DNA of 64,000 nucleotides from positions 1 to 64,000 of the forward strand of contig JAHELJ010000005.1 of NCBI GenBank assembly GCA_024644235.1. Reading direction: 5' to 3'. How positions within the stretch are numbered: the stretch's first letter is position 1; every line of letters starts with the position of its first letter. The DNA is from Lewinellaceae bacterium (GTDB taxonomy: Bacteria > Bacteroidota > Bacteroidia > Chitinophagales > Saprospiraceae). Made by a program: the position numbers and the translations under genes. Positions 52,630 through 61,251 of this stretch are shown piece after piece. The notes below the pieces were generated by a model. That model had not been told where the DNA came from. It saw only the letters and a program-made list of their open reading frames with translations, and searched no databases.

Positions 52630-53223
52630 TCATTCCTCTTCATCTCTTTCAAATATAAATTCTTCTGTGATCAGTTCCGCTTCTTTTAGTGCAACATCCA
52701 GCAAATCATTCACAAGTATCTTGTCAAAAGTAGTCTCATAAGAGAGTTCTTTTTTAATTCTAGTGATACGTTTGCGGAAACTGGCACTGGTCTCAGTCTG
52801 TCTGCCCCTCAATCTTCTGACCAGCTCCTGGAAGGAGGGAGGCTTAATAAAAACAGTAAGACAACTTGGGCCATAGACCTTTTTAATATTAGTTGCACCC
52901 CGCACATCAATATCAAAGATGATATGCTTTTCAAGTTGCCACAGACGTTCTACCTCTGATCGAAGAGTCCCATAGAATTGTCCATCGTATACTTCCTCCC
53001 ACTCCAGGAAGGCATCAGATGATATCTTTTGCTTGAATTCCTCAGTTGACATGAAGTAATAATCGATTCCTTCCTTTTCTTTGGGGCGAGCAGGTCGATT
53101 TGTTGCCGAGACCGAAAAAGCCAGCTCTGGATAAGTTTTGATAAGATGTTTGACAATTGTCGTTTTTCCAGCTCCGGATGGTGCCGTGATGACCAATAAT
53201 TTGCCAGAAAATGTGGAAGTCAT
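52630..53223 (-). CDS. gmk: Guanylate kinase
   Basis: A 197-aa GMP kinase. The P-loop is ITAPSGAGKTTIVKHL near residue 12, followed by the GMP-binding SVSATNRPARPKEKEGIDYYF, IFDIDVRGATNIK and the lid RGRQTETSASFRKR. It phosphorylates GMP to GDP. It starts directly beside the yicC stop, so both are on one message, as is common in bacteria. Confidence 0.97.
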   Translation of the reverse strand: MTSTFSGKLLVITAPSGAGKTTIVKHLIKTYPELAFSVSATNRPARPKEKEGIDYYFMSTEEFKQKISSDAFLEWEEVYDGQFYGTLRSEVERLWQLEKHIIFDIDVRGATNIKKVYGPSCLTVFIKPPSFQELVRRLRGRQTETSASFRKRITRIKKELSYETTFDKILVNDLLDVALKEAELITEEFIFERDEEE

Positions 53224-54099
53224 CTATAGGACGTTGGCGACCTGCTCTTTGATTTTTTCTAACTCGTCTTTCATTAGAACAACAAGCCGCTGGATATCTG
53301 AAGAATATGCTTTGGCACCGAGAGTATTGATCTCACGGCCAATCTCTTGGCTTATGAAATTGAGTTTTTTGCCTTTTGCGGGATGCTCCAAAGCCATCTC
53401 CAGAAGAAAGTAGTCACAATGCTGAGCCAACCGAACCTTTTCTTCACTAATGTCTATCTTCTCAAGATAGAATAGGACCTCCTGCTCGAATCGATTCTCA
53501 TCGATGTTTTCTTTCTGCATGTATTCCTCCATATTGTTCGACATTCGATTTCTTATTCGTTCCACACGATGGGTCTCGAAAGGATCTACCTGTTCGAGAT
53601 GTGATTGAATGTTTTCAATATGTTGAGTTAAGGCTGCTTTTATGCTTTCACCTTCAGCTTTTCGATGCGCTATGATTTTTTCAAGAGCACTGTTTAAACA
53701 TGCCTTTACTACTTCCCAGTCTTCGTCATTAAGCGGATCCTCTGGAGTCGAGACCACCTCGGGCAATTTGAGTATAGCACTTAGCAGATCGCCCTCCTGC
53801 ATCTCGAGTTCATCGGTAATTTTCCTAAGCTGATTATGATAGTCTTTGAATAGGGCTCGATTTATGTTGTAAACTTCTCCACCTTCTTCATTTTGATAAG
53901 TAAATGTGGCTTCCACCTTTCCCCTCAGCAGTTTATCATGGATATGTTTTCTTATCCACATCTCCTTCTCATAAAAATTGGAGGGTAAGCGAAGTCGTAA
54001 ATCAACAAACTTACTATTGAGTGTTTTCAGTTCTACCACGATGCTCTTATCTCGAAGTGGCGCAGCCACTCTGCCATAACTTGTCATTGAAAGGAGCAT
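53224..54099 (-). CDS. yicC: YicC-family endoribonuclease
   Basis: A 291-aa YicC/YloC protein; YicC-family proteins act as endoribonucleases on small RNAs or messages in studied species. The start MLLSMTSYGRVAAP matches the family MIxSMTGYG, so ATG 54099 is chosen over 54138. The middle is helical and EEKVRLAQHCDYF and GKKLNFISQEIGREINTLGAKA mark the conserved C-terminus. Operon with gmk and apaG. Confidence 0.94.
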   Translation of the reverse strand: MLLSMTSYGRVAAPLRDKSIVVELKTLNSKFVDLRLRLPSNFYEKEMWIRKHIHDKLLRGKVEATFTYQNEEGGEVYNINRALFKDYHNQLRKITDELEMQEGDLLSAILKLPEVVSTPEDPLNDEDWEVVKACLNSALEKIIAHRKAEGESIKAALTQHIENIQSHLEQVDPFETHRVERIRNRMSNNMEEYMQKENIDENRFEQEVLFYLEKIDISEEKVRLAQHCDYFLLEMALEHPAKGKKLNFISQEIGREINTLGAKAYSSDIQRLVVLMKDELEKIKEQVANVL

Positions 54100-54231
54100 A
54101 AAGTCAATTTTGCTGTCAAAGATAGCTTTTGTATCCATCCAGCCGGTTCGCGGGACATCACGTAATCAATGTGTTAGTAACTGGCCGGGTGCAAGGTGAT
54201 TCACAAAAATCTGATTATCAACCGTCTGAAA

Positions 54232-54312
54232 GCCTGTAAAACAGGCAATTAGCCCTAAAAAATGATCGGCTTTATTTTTTTTTCTCAAATAAATTGCGAG
54301 CTTTGCCCTCGC
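54232..54312. promoter_or_regulatory. Hairpin-rich control region before HU
   Basis: In the divergent yicC/HU gap, GCCTGT-AAA-ACAGGC (54232-54246) is a perfect inverted repeat, AGCC...GGCT (54251-54271) is followed by a run of T, and GCGAG...CTCGC (54296-54312) is a third small hairpin. The middle one resembles a rightward terminator with no gene before it, so this may be an attenuating leader or a short RNA. Confidence 0.35.
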
Positions 54313-54360
54313 TCAAAAAGAGACAGTTTTCATTCATAAGTTGCTATAAACCAAATCATA

Positions 54361-54675
54361 ATGAGAAAAGCTGACCTCGTAACAGCCATATCGGAAAAAA
54401 CGGGTGTGCCTAAAGTGGATGTCCTGGTGACATTGGAATATTTTTTTACAGAGGTGAAGAATGCACTCGCCGAAGGTGAGAATGTTTACATACGTGGATT
54501 TGGATCGTTCGTAATTAAGAAGAGGGCAAAGAAGATCGGTCGGCATATTAAGAAGAATATTGCTATCGAAATTCCAGAACACTATATACCTTCTTTTAAA
54601 CCAGCAAAGATTTTCGTTGATCAGGTTAAGGAAAATGTACATTCTATGCCTGATGAAGGGGATAGTAGTGAATGA
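54361..54675 (+). CDS. HU/IHF-family DNA-binding protein
   Basis: A 104-aa nucleoid protein. The N-terminal helices MRKADLVTAISEKTGVPKVDV and the arm region VYIRGFGSFVIKKRAKKIGRH are typical of HU/IHF. The short acidic C-terminal tail (MPDEGDSSE) extends beyond standard HU. It overlaps the TPR gene by 4 bp (ATGA). The order HU-TPR-small basic-rng recurs in Bacteroidota to my knowledge. Confidence 0.94.
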   Translation: MRKADLVTAISEKTGVPKVDVLVTLEYFFTEVKNALAEGENVYIRGFGSFVIKKRAKKIGRHIKKNIAIEIPEHYIPSFKPAKIFVDQVKENVHSMPDEGDSSE

Positions 54676-55457
54676 CAATGCCACAGGCTGTTGCTGTAGT
54701 CGGTGCAATCCTTCTTACCCTATTGCTTTATTTTGGATTTGATACCCGCTCACCAAAGCAGCAAAAAGAGATTGAACGAAGGGAGTTAGCTGGTAGCCAG
54801 ATAGATATCAAACCCTTCGTGATTACTGCAAAGGGAAGCCTTGCAGATGTAGATTTGAGAGAAATAGAACAGCTAGAAGCAGAACTAGCACGTTCTGATT
54901 CAGATTCTGTGCGTTCCGAGACACTTAAAAAGATTAGTGGAGCTTGGTACAAGCATCAGCATTATTTAGTGGCTGGCCATTTTGCGGAGCAAGTTGCAGA
55001 GATTGATTCCACTGAACTTGCCTGGAGTATCGCCGGGACAACTTATTTTCCCGGAATTAGCAATGCTGACCAAGTGATCAGTAATGCCTGCTTCGAGAAA
55101 GCCGTAGAATGCTTGGAATATGCCATTAGTCTGAATCCAGACGAAATCAGTCACCGGGTTAATTTGGCAATGGTTTATGTAAGAAAGCCGACACAAGACA
55201 ATCCGATGCAGGGAATTCAGATGTTGATTGGCCTCAACGAGAACTTTCCCGACAATCTACTTGTTCTATCCACTTTAGGGCAGTTGGCTTTAGAAACTGG
55301 ACAGTGGGAGCGAGCAAAGGAACGTTTGGAACGGGCTTTGCAGCTTGATCAGAACAATTCCAAAGTTATCTGTATGCTGGCAGATGCTTATCGGCAGATC
55401 GGCGATGTAAGAGCCAGTGAGATGCAAACAAAATGTGAATTATTAACCGTCAAATAG
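54672..55457 (+). CDS. TPR-repeat protein with N-terminal membrane anchor
   Basis: A 261-aa protein with an N-terminal hydrophobic helix (about 5-22, VAVVGAILLTLLLYFGF) and at least three TPR units from about 90 onward (AVECLEYAISLNPDEISHRVNLAMVY; LLVLSTLGQLALETGQWERAKERLERALQLDQNN). It would act as a membrane-attached protein scaffold; partner unknown. Coupled to HU by a 4-bp overlap. Confidence 0.88.
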   Translation: MTMPQAVAVVGAILLTLLLYFGFDTRSPKQQKEIERRELAGSQIDIKPFVITAKGSLADVDLREIEQLEAELARSDSDSVRSETLKKISGAWYKHQHYLVAGHFAEQVAEIDSTELAWSIAGTTYFPGISNADQVISNACFEKAVECLEYAISLNPDEISHRVNLAMVYVRKPTQDNPMQGIQMLIGLNENFPDNLLVLSTLGQLALETGQWERAKERLERALQLDQNNSKVICMLADAYRQIGDVRASEMQTKCELLTVK

Positions 55458-55463
55458 TATTAT

Positions 55464-55559
55464 ATGCCTTGCGGTAAAAAGAGAAAAAGACATAAAATTG
55501 CAACCCATAAAAGGAAAAAGAGGTTGCGTAAAAACAGACATAAGAAAAAGAATAGATAA
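55464..55559 (+). CDS. 31-residue basic AURKAIP1/COX24-like protein
   Basis: An ATG 6 bp after the TPR gene opens 31 codons: MPCGKKRKRHKIATHKRKKR, then LRKNRHKKKNR. Eighteen residues are Lys or Arg, and the sequence matches the Bacteroidota AURKAIP1/COX24-domain mini-proteins. The related mitochondrial protein mS38 is a ribosomal protein; I infer a ribosome- or RNA-bound role here. It is too short for usual gene callers. Its location before rng is shared by relatives. Confidence 0.88.
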   Translation: MPCGKKRKRHKIATHKRKKRLRKNRHKKKNR

Positions 55560-55757
55560 GTTTTGGTGGCTACGTAGAGATGTGACCGCTCATTGGATCA
55601 CCTAAAAGATATGTTGAGTCACTTTAATCTACCCACGCACAATAAGGTAGATGAAAGTGTCTTCTTGCACGAGAGACCATACTATCTAAACATTGCATAA
55701 AAACTGAATCTCACCTCGTCTTCTGCCGTAGCCACTGCTTAAATTTTAAGAAGACTA
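55560..55757 (+). ncRNA. Structured leader RNA upstream of rng (candidate)
   Basis: The 198-bp gap can fold strongly. GTGGCTACG (55566-55574) pairs with CGTAGCCAC (55727-55735), a perfect 9-bp closing helix. Inside, CACTTTAATCTACC (55620-55633) pairs with GGTAGATGAAAGTG (55646-55659): 13 of 14 pairs around a 12-nt loop. A smaller GTGACC/GGATCAC hairpin lies at 55582-55601. No T tract follows, so it is not a terminator. An RNase G autoregulatory leader is the leading idea. Confidence 0.5.
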
Positions 55758-57308
55758 GTGGAAAAAGAATTAATTATTAACTCAACTCCAACGGAGGTGG
55801 AGATTGCGTTATCTGAAGATTCCCGCTTGGTGGAACTTCACCGACAGAAAACCAATTCAAAGTTTACGGTCGGCGATATTTTCTTGGGCAGAATCAAAAA
55901 GCTAATGCCCGGCCTCAATGCCGCATTTGTTGATATTGGTCATAGTAAGGACGCATTCCTTCACTATACCGACCTTGGGCCCAAATTACCCTCACTGCTT
56001 AAATTCACTAATCGAGCGATACATGGCGATAGCAAGTCCCATCGCTTGGACGAATTTGATCTCAATGATGAGATAATCAAAACCGGGAAAATTGATAAAG
56101 TTCTTAACAAAAGGCATCCTATTCTGGTGCAGATCTTGAAAGAACCAATATCTACCAAAGGCCCCCGCTTAAGTTGTGAGATCACTTTACCTGGCCGGTT
56201 TCTCGTCCTAACTCCCTTTTCAAATGCAGTTGCGGTTTCGAAAAAAATCAAAACAGCAGAAGAGCGTAAACGCCTGCAGGTCCTAATCGAAAGTATCAAA
56301 CCCAAAAACTTTGGCGTAATTGTCCGCACCGCATCTGAAGGCAAGAAAGTCGCCAATCTGCATGAAGAGCTACGTGACCTCGAAGAGAAGTGGAAGCGTA
56401 TTCACAGTCAATTGAATAAAGCACGTGCACCCCTCAAGTTGCTGAGCGAATTGGACAAGACATCCAGTATGCTGCGGGATGTTCTTACTTCGGATTTCAA
56501 CAATATTGTGGTTAACGACAAAGATCTCTATGATTCTATCCGGAGCTATTTGGTAAGCAATGTTCCGGAAAAAGAAAAGATTGTGCATTTGCACCGCTCT
56601 CGAAAGCCACTTTTTGATTCACACGGGATCACGCGACAGATAAAAGCCTCTTTTGGTAAAACCTATACCTTGCCCAGCGGTGCCTATATCGTCATCGAGC
56701 ACACCGAAGCCATGCATGTGATCGATGTAAATAGTGGGCCGAAAATGGCTCGAAAAAATCAAGAAGAGGCTGTCCTTAACGTGAATCTTGAATCTGCCAA
56801 AGAAATTGCCAGACAACTGAGATTGAGAGATATCGGTGGATTGATTATCATCGACTTCATCGATATGCGCAACAATGAACATAAGAAACGCCTTGTGAAG
56901 AAGATGCGTGAGTTCATGCGAAATGACCGGGCGCAGCATACTGTCCTTCCACTGAGCCGGTTCGGTCTGATGCAGATAACTCGCCAACGGGTGCGACCGG
57001 AGGTGAAAATCGATACTTCTGAAGTGTGCCCAACCTGCATGGGTTCGGGGCAGAGCAATGCTTCTATTCTCACGATTGATGACATAGAAAGAGATCTCAA
57101 CTATATCATTCGCAACCGCCCGAAATCAAAATTGCGCCTTGAGGTCCATCCCTTTATCTATGCTTATTTGAAAAAGGGAATCCCAAACATTCAGATGCGT
57201 TGGTTTATGAGCCACAACCGATGGATCAAGGTACAGGAAAACTCAGACTTCCACCTCAATGAATATCGATTTTACGATGGACGCGATGACGAAATCAGAC
57301 TGAATTGA
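55758..57308 (+). CDS. rng: Ribonuclease G (Rne/Rng family)
   Basis: A 516-aa Rne/Rng endoribonuclease. The S1 domain starts near residue 36 (VGDIFLGRIKKLMPGLNAAFVDIG). Catalytic Mg ligands fit HVIDVNSGP and GGLIIIDFIDMRN, with the Zn-link CPTCMGSGQ near residue 419. The C-terminal arm of RNase E is absent, so RNase G is the better name. The start is GTG 55758 after a structured leader. It probably matures rRNA and degrades mRNA. Confidence 0.96.
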   Translation: MEKELIINSTPTEVEIALSEDSRLVELHRQKTNSKFTVGDIFLGRIKKLMPGLNAAFVDIGHSKDAFLHYTDLGPKLPSLLKFTNRAIHGDSKSHRLDEFDLNDEIIKTGKIDKVLNKRHPILVQILKEPISTKGPRLSCEITLPGRFLVLTPFSNAVAVSKKIKTAEERKRLQVLIESIKPKNFGVIVRTASEGKKVANLHEELRDLEEKWKRIHSQLNKARAPLKLLSELDKTSSMLRDVLTSDFNNIVVNDKDLYDSIRSYLVSNVPEKEKIVHLHRSRKPLFDSHGITRQIKASFGKTYTLPSGAYIVIEHTEAMHVIDVNSGPKMARKNQEEAVLNVNLESAKEIARQLRLRDIGGLIIIDFIDMRNNEHKKRLVKKMREFMRNDRAQHTVLPLSRFGLMQITRQRVRPEVKIDTSEVCPTCMGSGQSNASILTIDDIERDLNYIIRNRPKSKLRLEVHPFIYAYLKKGIPNIQMRWFMSHNRWIKVQENSDFHLNEYRFYDGRDDEIRLN

Positions 57309-58348
57309 CATTAAAAAGGGTTCTGGTAGCTCCGCTGAACTGGGGCCTGGGACACGCCACTCGCTGTATACCGATAATCAGGTCTTTACTCAAGCAAAAA
57401 CACGATGTTGTTCTGGCATCGGATGGTAGAGCACGCACTCTTTTGAGAGCTGAATTTCCATCTCTTGTTTGTGAACCTCTACCCTCATACAATGTATTGT
57501 ACCCGCTGAAGCAGCCCTTCCTTCATTGGCTCAAGGAAGGGCCTCGAATCCTTGATATAGTGAAAGATGAACACACTTATACTCAGGAATTGGTCTTAAG
57601 ACACAACTTTACTCACATATTTTCCGATAATCGATATGGAGTCTATCACCCTAAATGTAAGAGCATATTTATAACCCATCAGCTTTCTCTACCGCTTCCT
57701 GTTATTCTTGCGTGGATTGCCAACAAAGTAGTGAGGAAGCTGATCAATAAATTCGACGAATGCTGGATTCCTGATATTTATGGAGAGGAATCCCTTTCTG
57801 GTGAAATGAGTCAGGGATTCCTAAAAATACCTCTGGTATATATTGGCCCACTTAGCCGATTTGAAAAACCTGCGACTCCAAAGGGTGAAGGTATCTTGGC
57901 GATCGTGTCAGGACCGGAACCCAATCGTTCCCTGATTGAAGAAAAAATTCTAGATCAACTTGCAAAGTCTTGTCAACATTATGAAGTGATTAGAGGACGG
58001 CCCGAAAAATTAGGGGTAACGATTACCACTGGTATTCAAACTCAAGAAGCAGCAACTTCGCAAGTACTTCAACAAAAACTGGCTTCAGCGGCATTTGTTG
58101 TAAGTCGCAGTGGATATTCATCGATCATGGACCTGTACCGGGTGCAAAGCAAAGCTCTGCTGATTCCTACCCCCAACCAACCAGAACAGCAAGCTCTCGC
58201 TGAAAGACACCGCAAAAATCAAAATTTCGTGTTCCAGACTGAAGACACACTCGACATATCGTCAGCCATTGAACACCTCAAAAAACAGCAACCTACCTGG
58301 CCTAATATTAATTTTGCTAACCCTGACGAATTAGTCCGGATGATCTGA
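57305..58348 (+). CDS. GT28/MurG-like glycosyltransferase
   Basis: A 347-aa GT-B fold protein. LVAPLNWGLGHATRCIPIIRSLL at the start resembles MurG/UDP-sugar transferases, and the C-terminal half has AAFVVSRSGYSSIMDLY plus ALLIPTPNQPEQQALAERH, the donor-binding region. Start codon is TTG 57305, which overlaps the rng stop TGA, so it is coupled to rng. The acceptor is unknown. Its 3' end overlaps convergent pth by 18 bp. Confidence 0.85.
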   Translation: MTLKRVLVAPLNWGLGHATRCIPIIRSLLKQKHDVVLASDGRARTLLRAEFPSLVCEPLPSYNVLYPLKQPFLHWLKEGPRILDIVKDEHTYTQELVLRHNFTHIFSDNRYGVYHPKCKSIFITHQLSLPLPVILAWIANKVVRKLINKFDECWIPDIYGEESLSGEMSQGFLKIPLVYIGPLSRFEKPATPKGEGILAIVSGPEPNRSLIEEKILDQLAKSCQHYEVIRGRPEKLGVTITTGIQTQEAATSQVLQQKLASAAFVVSRSGYSSIMDLYRVQSKALLIPTPNQPEQQALAERHRKNQNFVFQTEDTLDISSAIEHLKKQQPTWPNINFANPDELVRMI

Positions 58349-58984
58349 TTTGATTACGTCGGCTTTCTTGTTGAATTCGGTCATAGTGTGTTGTACTCCG
58401 ATGGACACAAACGACTTAATCACTTCCTTACTTCTGGTTATGATCGAAGGCAAATGTTCTTTTTCCTCGACACTCCATTTCCCCAATACGTAATCCACCT
58501 GACCTCCTTTGCCAAATTGATCACCGATTCCGACTCGAAGTCGACTGTATTGATTGGTTTGCATAAAGTCTTGGATACTTTTCAGTCCGTTGTGTCCACC
58601 AGGGCCTCCCTTCTTGTGCAATCTGACAGTACCGAACGGGAACTGAAGATCATCTACAACAATAAGTAAGTTGTTAGGATCGAGCTTAAGCTTTTGCAGC
58701 CAATACCTCACCGACTTTCCGCTTCGATTCATGAATGTAGATGGTTTCAGCAGGTATACTTCACGTGAACGATATCGAAAGCGAGTCAGGTCTCCCAGCA
58801 TTTCATTTTTGAATTGACAACCAAACTCCTCAGCTAAACTATCTACGACATCAAAGCCAATGTTATGGCGAGTTTGGTCATAATCCGCACCCATATTCCC
58901 GAGCCCAACGATTAAGTACTTCATCTCGTTTGCGATTTTTGATCGCTTACCAAATAACCATTGAAAAATTGATAACTGCACCAT
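58331..58984 (-). CDS. pth: Peptidyl-tRNA hydrolase
   Basis: A Pth enzyme that frees tRNA from stalled peptidyl-tRNA. The core MKYLIVGLGNMGADYDQTRHNIGFDVVDSL carries the catalytic His, followed by VDDLQFPFGTVRLHKKGGPGGHNGL. The core begins at ATG 58924 (197 aa). An ATG at 58984 adds a 20-residue extension (MVQLSIFQWLFGKRSK...) of the sort I recall in other Bacteroidota Pth proteins, so the longer form is given; either start could be used. Confidence 0.96.
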   Translation of the reverse strand: MVQLSIFQWLFGKRSKIANEMKYLIVGLGNMGADYDQTRHNIGFDVVDSLAEEFGCQFKNEMLGDLTRFRYRSREVYLLKPSTFMNRSGKSVRYWLQKLKLDPNNLLIVVDDLQFPFGTVRLHKKGGPGGHNGLKSIQDFMQTNQYSRLRVGIGDQFGKGGQVDYVLGKWSVEEKEHLPSIITRSKEVIKSFVSIGVQHTMTEFNKKADVIKSDHPD

Positions 58985-59048
58985 GCTTTAAAATGGTTCA
59001 TTTTCAAAACGGAGAAAAACACTCTATGGCTTTACTTATTTTTAGTTG

Positions 59049-60077
59049 ATGATCACTTCCCGTCGAGCCGACACACTAAATTTTCTTAGGAAGCTTACCT
59101 GGCGAAAAAGCTATAATGCCGCTAAGATACTTGCTTCTTATCATTTTAGTCGACTTCATAGGAGGCCTGTTCATTGGGGTAATCCACTCAGCATATCTAT
59201 CGAACCCACCACGGCCTGCAACCTGCGTTGCCCCGAATGTCCAAGTGGACTCCGAAGTTTCAACAGAGATACTGGAAATGCGAAGATGGATTTCTTCAAA
59301 TCATGCTTAGACCAACTGTCCCGTGATTTGATTTATCTGATCCTGTATTTTCAAGGTGAACCATATATACATCCCAGATTTCTGGAAATGGTGAAATATG
59401 CCTCATCCAGAGACCTTTATACGATCACTTCTACCAACGGACATTTCTTGGATTCTGAAAGGGCCAGGCAAACTGTTGAAAGTGGATTGGATCGTTTAAT
59501 TATATCGGTTGACGGAAGCACCCAGGATACTTATGAACAATATCGTCGGGGTGGCGATCTGGACAAAGTGCTGGATGGTGCCAGAAACCTGGTTCATTGG
59601 AAGAAGCAACTTAGATCTTCAAAGCCATATCTAATCTTTCAGTTCCTGGTGGTTCGACCTAATGAACATCAGATCGGAGAAATCAAAAGTCTAGCGAAAG
59701 AGATCGGTGTTGATGAAGTTAAACTCAAATCGGCGCAGGTTTACGAATATGTCAATGGCAATCCATTGATTCCCACCATCGAGAAATACTCCAGATATGC
59801 AAAACAAGCAGATGGGTCCTACAAATTGAAACATAGGGTAATCAATCAATGCTGGAAAATGTGGCACTCCTGTGTTGTGACATGGGATGGTCATGTCGTT
59901 CCGTGCTGCTTTGACAAGGACGCTGATCATCAATTGGGCACGCTATCCAAATCCAACTTCAAAGAGATCTGGGAGAGTGAAAACTATCGGAGTTTTCGTT
60001 CGAGAATTCTGACGGGACGAGATAACATAGATATTTGTCAGAACTGCACCGAAGGATGTAAAGTATGGGTACAGTAA
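59049..60077 (+). CDS. Radical SAM/SPASM-domain protein
   Basis: A 342-aa radical SAM enzyme. The [4Fe-4S] triad is CNLRCPECPSG (CxxxCxxC) near residue 57. Later cysteines in NQCWKMWHSCVVTWDGHVVPCCFDKD and DICQNCTEGC form the SPASM auxiliary cluster region. Relatives modify peptides or sugars. TTG 59046 immediately before ATG 59049 is ignored as start. A TPR protein follows by 26 bp, but no precursor-peptide gene was recognised. Confidence 0.9.
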   Translation: MITSRRADTLNFLRKLTWRKSYNAAKILASYHFSRLHRRPVHWGNPLSISIEPTTACNLRCPECPSGLRSFNRDTGNAKMDFFKSCLDQLSRDLIYLILYFQGEPYIHPRFLEMVKYASSRDLYTITSTNGHFLDSERARQTVESGLDRLIISVDGSTQDTYEQYRRGGDLDKVLDGARNLVHWKKQLRSSKPYLIFQFLVVRPNEHQIGEIKSLAKEIGVDEVKLKSAQVYEYVNGNPLIPTIEKYSRYAKQADGSYKLKHRVINQCWKMWHSCVVTWDGHVVPCCFDKDADHQLGTLSKSNFKEIWESENYRSFRSRILTGRDNIDICQNCTEGCKVWVQ

Positions 60078-60103
60078 GTTAATTCTTTGATTTGTAGTGA
60101 AAT

Positions 60104-61159
60104 ATGTCGATCTTAGTAGTTCGCACTGGATCTATCAGCATGTATTTTAAGAGTATTTTTCAGGGGAATCTCCATTTTGGTAATGCAAAAACGTATGACA
60201 AAGTGGTGAAGATGTACGAACATCGCCTGGAAAATTATTACAAAATGGATGTGGCATTCGACCTTGCGGAGATCTTCAATACAGAGACCTTTTCTCTGCA
60301 GATTCCTCGATTCGTAGGAAATTTGTCAGATAAGACATGGAAGAATACCGTCGACCTGTTGAACTATGTTTCTCAATTTGCTATAGCCGGTAATGTCGGA
60401 GCGTGGATGACCGAAGAGGGCAAGATCTTGCGATACTCATGGATAGAACCAGTTGGAGACAAGGCAGCTGTTCAAACATTTCTTAAGGGGCGTCAGCTTA
60501 TCGAAAAAGAAGGAAAGGAAAAGGAAGCGGAGAAAGCCCTCACTAAGGCCATTGAGATCTACAACAAGCATGCCCAGGCCTATGAGCGAAGAGGCTATGT
60601 CAACTACCTGCTAAAGAAGTATCACGATGCCGATCGCGACTTCACCAAATCCATCAATCTGGACAAAAGCAATGCACCCGCTTACCACGGCCGGGCCCGC
60701 ATAAAGATGTTGAGAGAAGACTGGGAAGCTGCCATTGATGACCTTGCAATGGCGATCAAAACCTCGTTAGCCCTGCAGGATATTCATTGGATAGCTCGAA
60801 GACTCAAGGCGGATTGTCATATGAAACTGCAGCAATGGCCAGAAGCGGAATTTGAACTGAAGTTCTTTACTCGCAGGAAATTCAAAAAAGACAGCCCTAA
60901 TTACAGCTGGCAACGGATGGCTCAGTTTAATTATGGAAAAGTGCTGCTCGAGCAGGAGAAGTTTCTGAATGCTCTCGAAGCGTTTGAGAAGGTGTTGGGC
61001 ATGACAGAAGGAGCGGACAATATCTCGGAAGCTGAAAAATTGCTGTTTCGTGGTATTGCCAGAAAGCACGCTGGAAAACACGGCTACCTGTCGGATTGGA
61101 GTGAAGCCAGTAAGCTTGGTTCGACTCAAGCGGTTGAACTACTTGATGCCGCTAAATAA
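60104..61159 (+). CDS. TPR-repeat protein
   Basis: A 351-aa protein without a signal peptide. Residues about 1-125 are of a distinct type (MYFKSIFQGNLHFGNAKTYDK...), and at least four TPR units fill 125-345 (AEKALTKAIEIYNKHAQAYERRGYVNYLLKKY; DADRDFTKSINLDKSNAPAYHGRARI). ATG 60140 is another plausible start. It follows the radical SAM gene closely and may be its partner. Function unknown. Confidence 0.85.
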   Translation: MSILVVRTGSISMYFKSIFQGNLHFGNAKTYDKVVKMYEHRLENYYKMDVAFDLAEIFNTETFSLQIPRFVGNLSDKTWKNTVDLLNYVSQFAIAGNVGAWMTEEGKILRYSWIEPVGDKAAVQTFLKGRQLIEKEGKEKEAEKALTKAIEIYNKHAQAYERRGYVNYLLKKYHDADRDFTKSINLDKSNAPAYHGRARIKMLREDWEAAIDDLAMAIKTSLALQDIHWIARRLKADCHMKLQQWPEAEFELKFFTRRKFKKDSPNYSWQRMAQFNYGKVLLEQEKFLNALEAFEKVLGMTEGADNISEAEKLLFRGIARKHAGKHGYLSDWSEASKLGSTQAVELLDAAK

Positions 61160-61251
61160 ATCTTTCACATTTGCCCACTGATTTGAATTTCTTACAAAGA
61201 TTATACTGCCGCCCGGTCGACTTCAGTTTATGAGGTGGTGATTATATTTTT

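Noticed and set aside
23792-53960. DnaA boxes: TTATCCACA at 24728-24736 (minus strand) and 53952-53960 (plus strand), TTATACACA at 23792-23800
   Set aside because: A specific 9-mer on either strand is expected about 0.5 times in 64 kb and no cluster is present, so these do not define an origin on their own.
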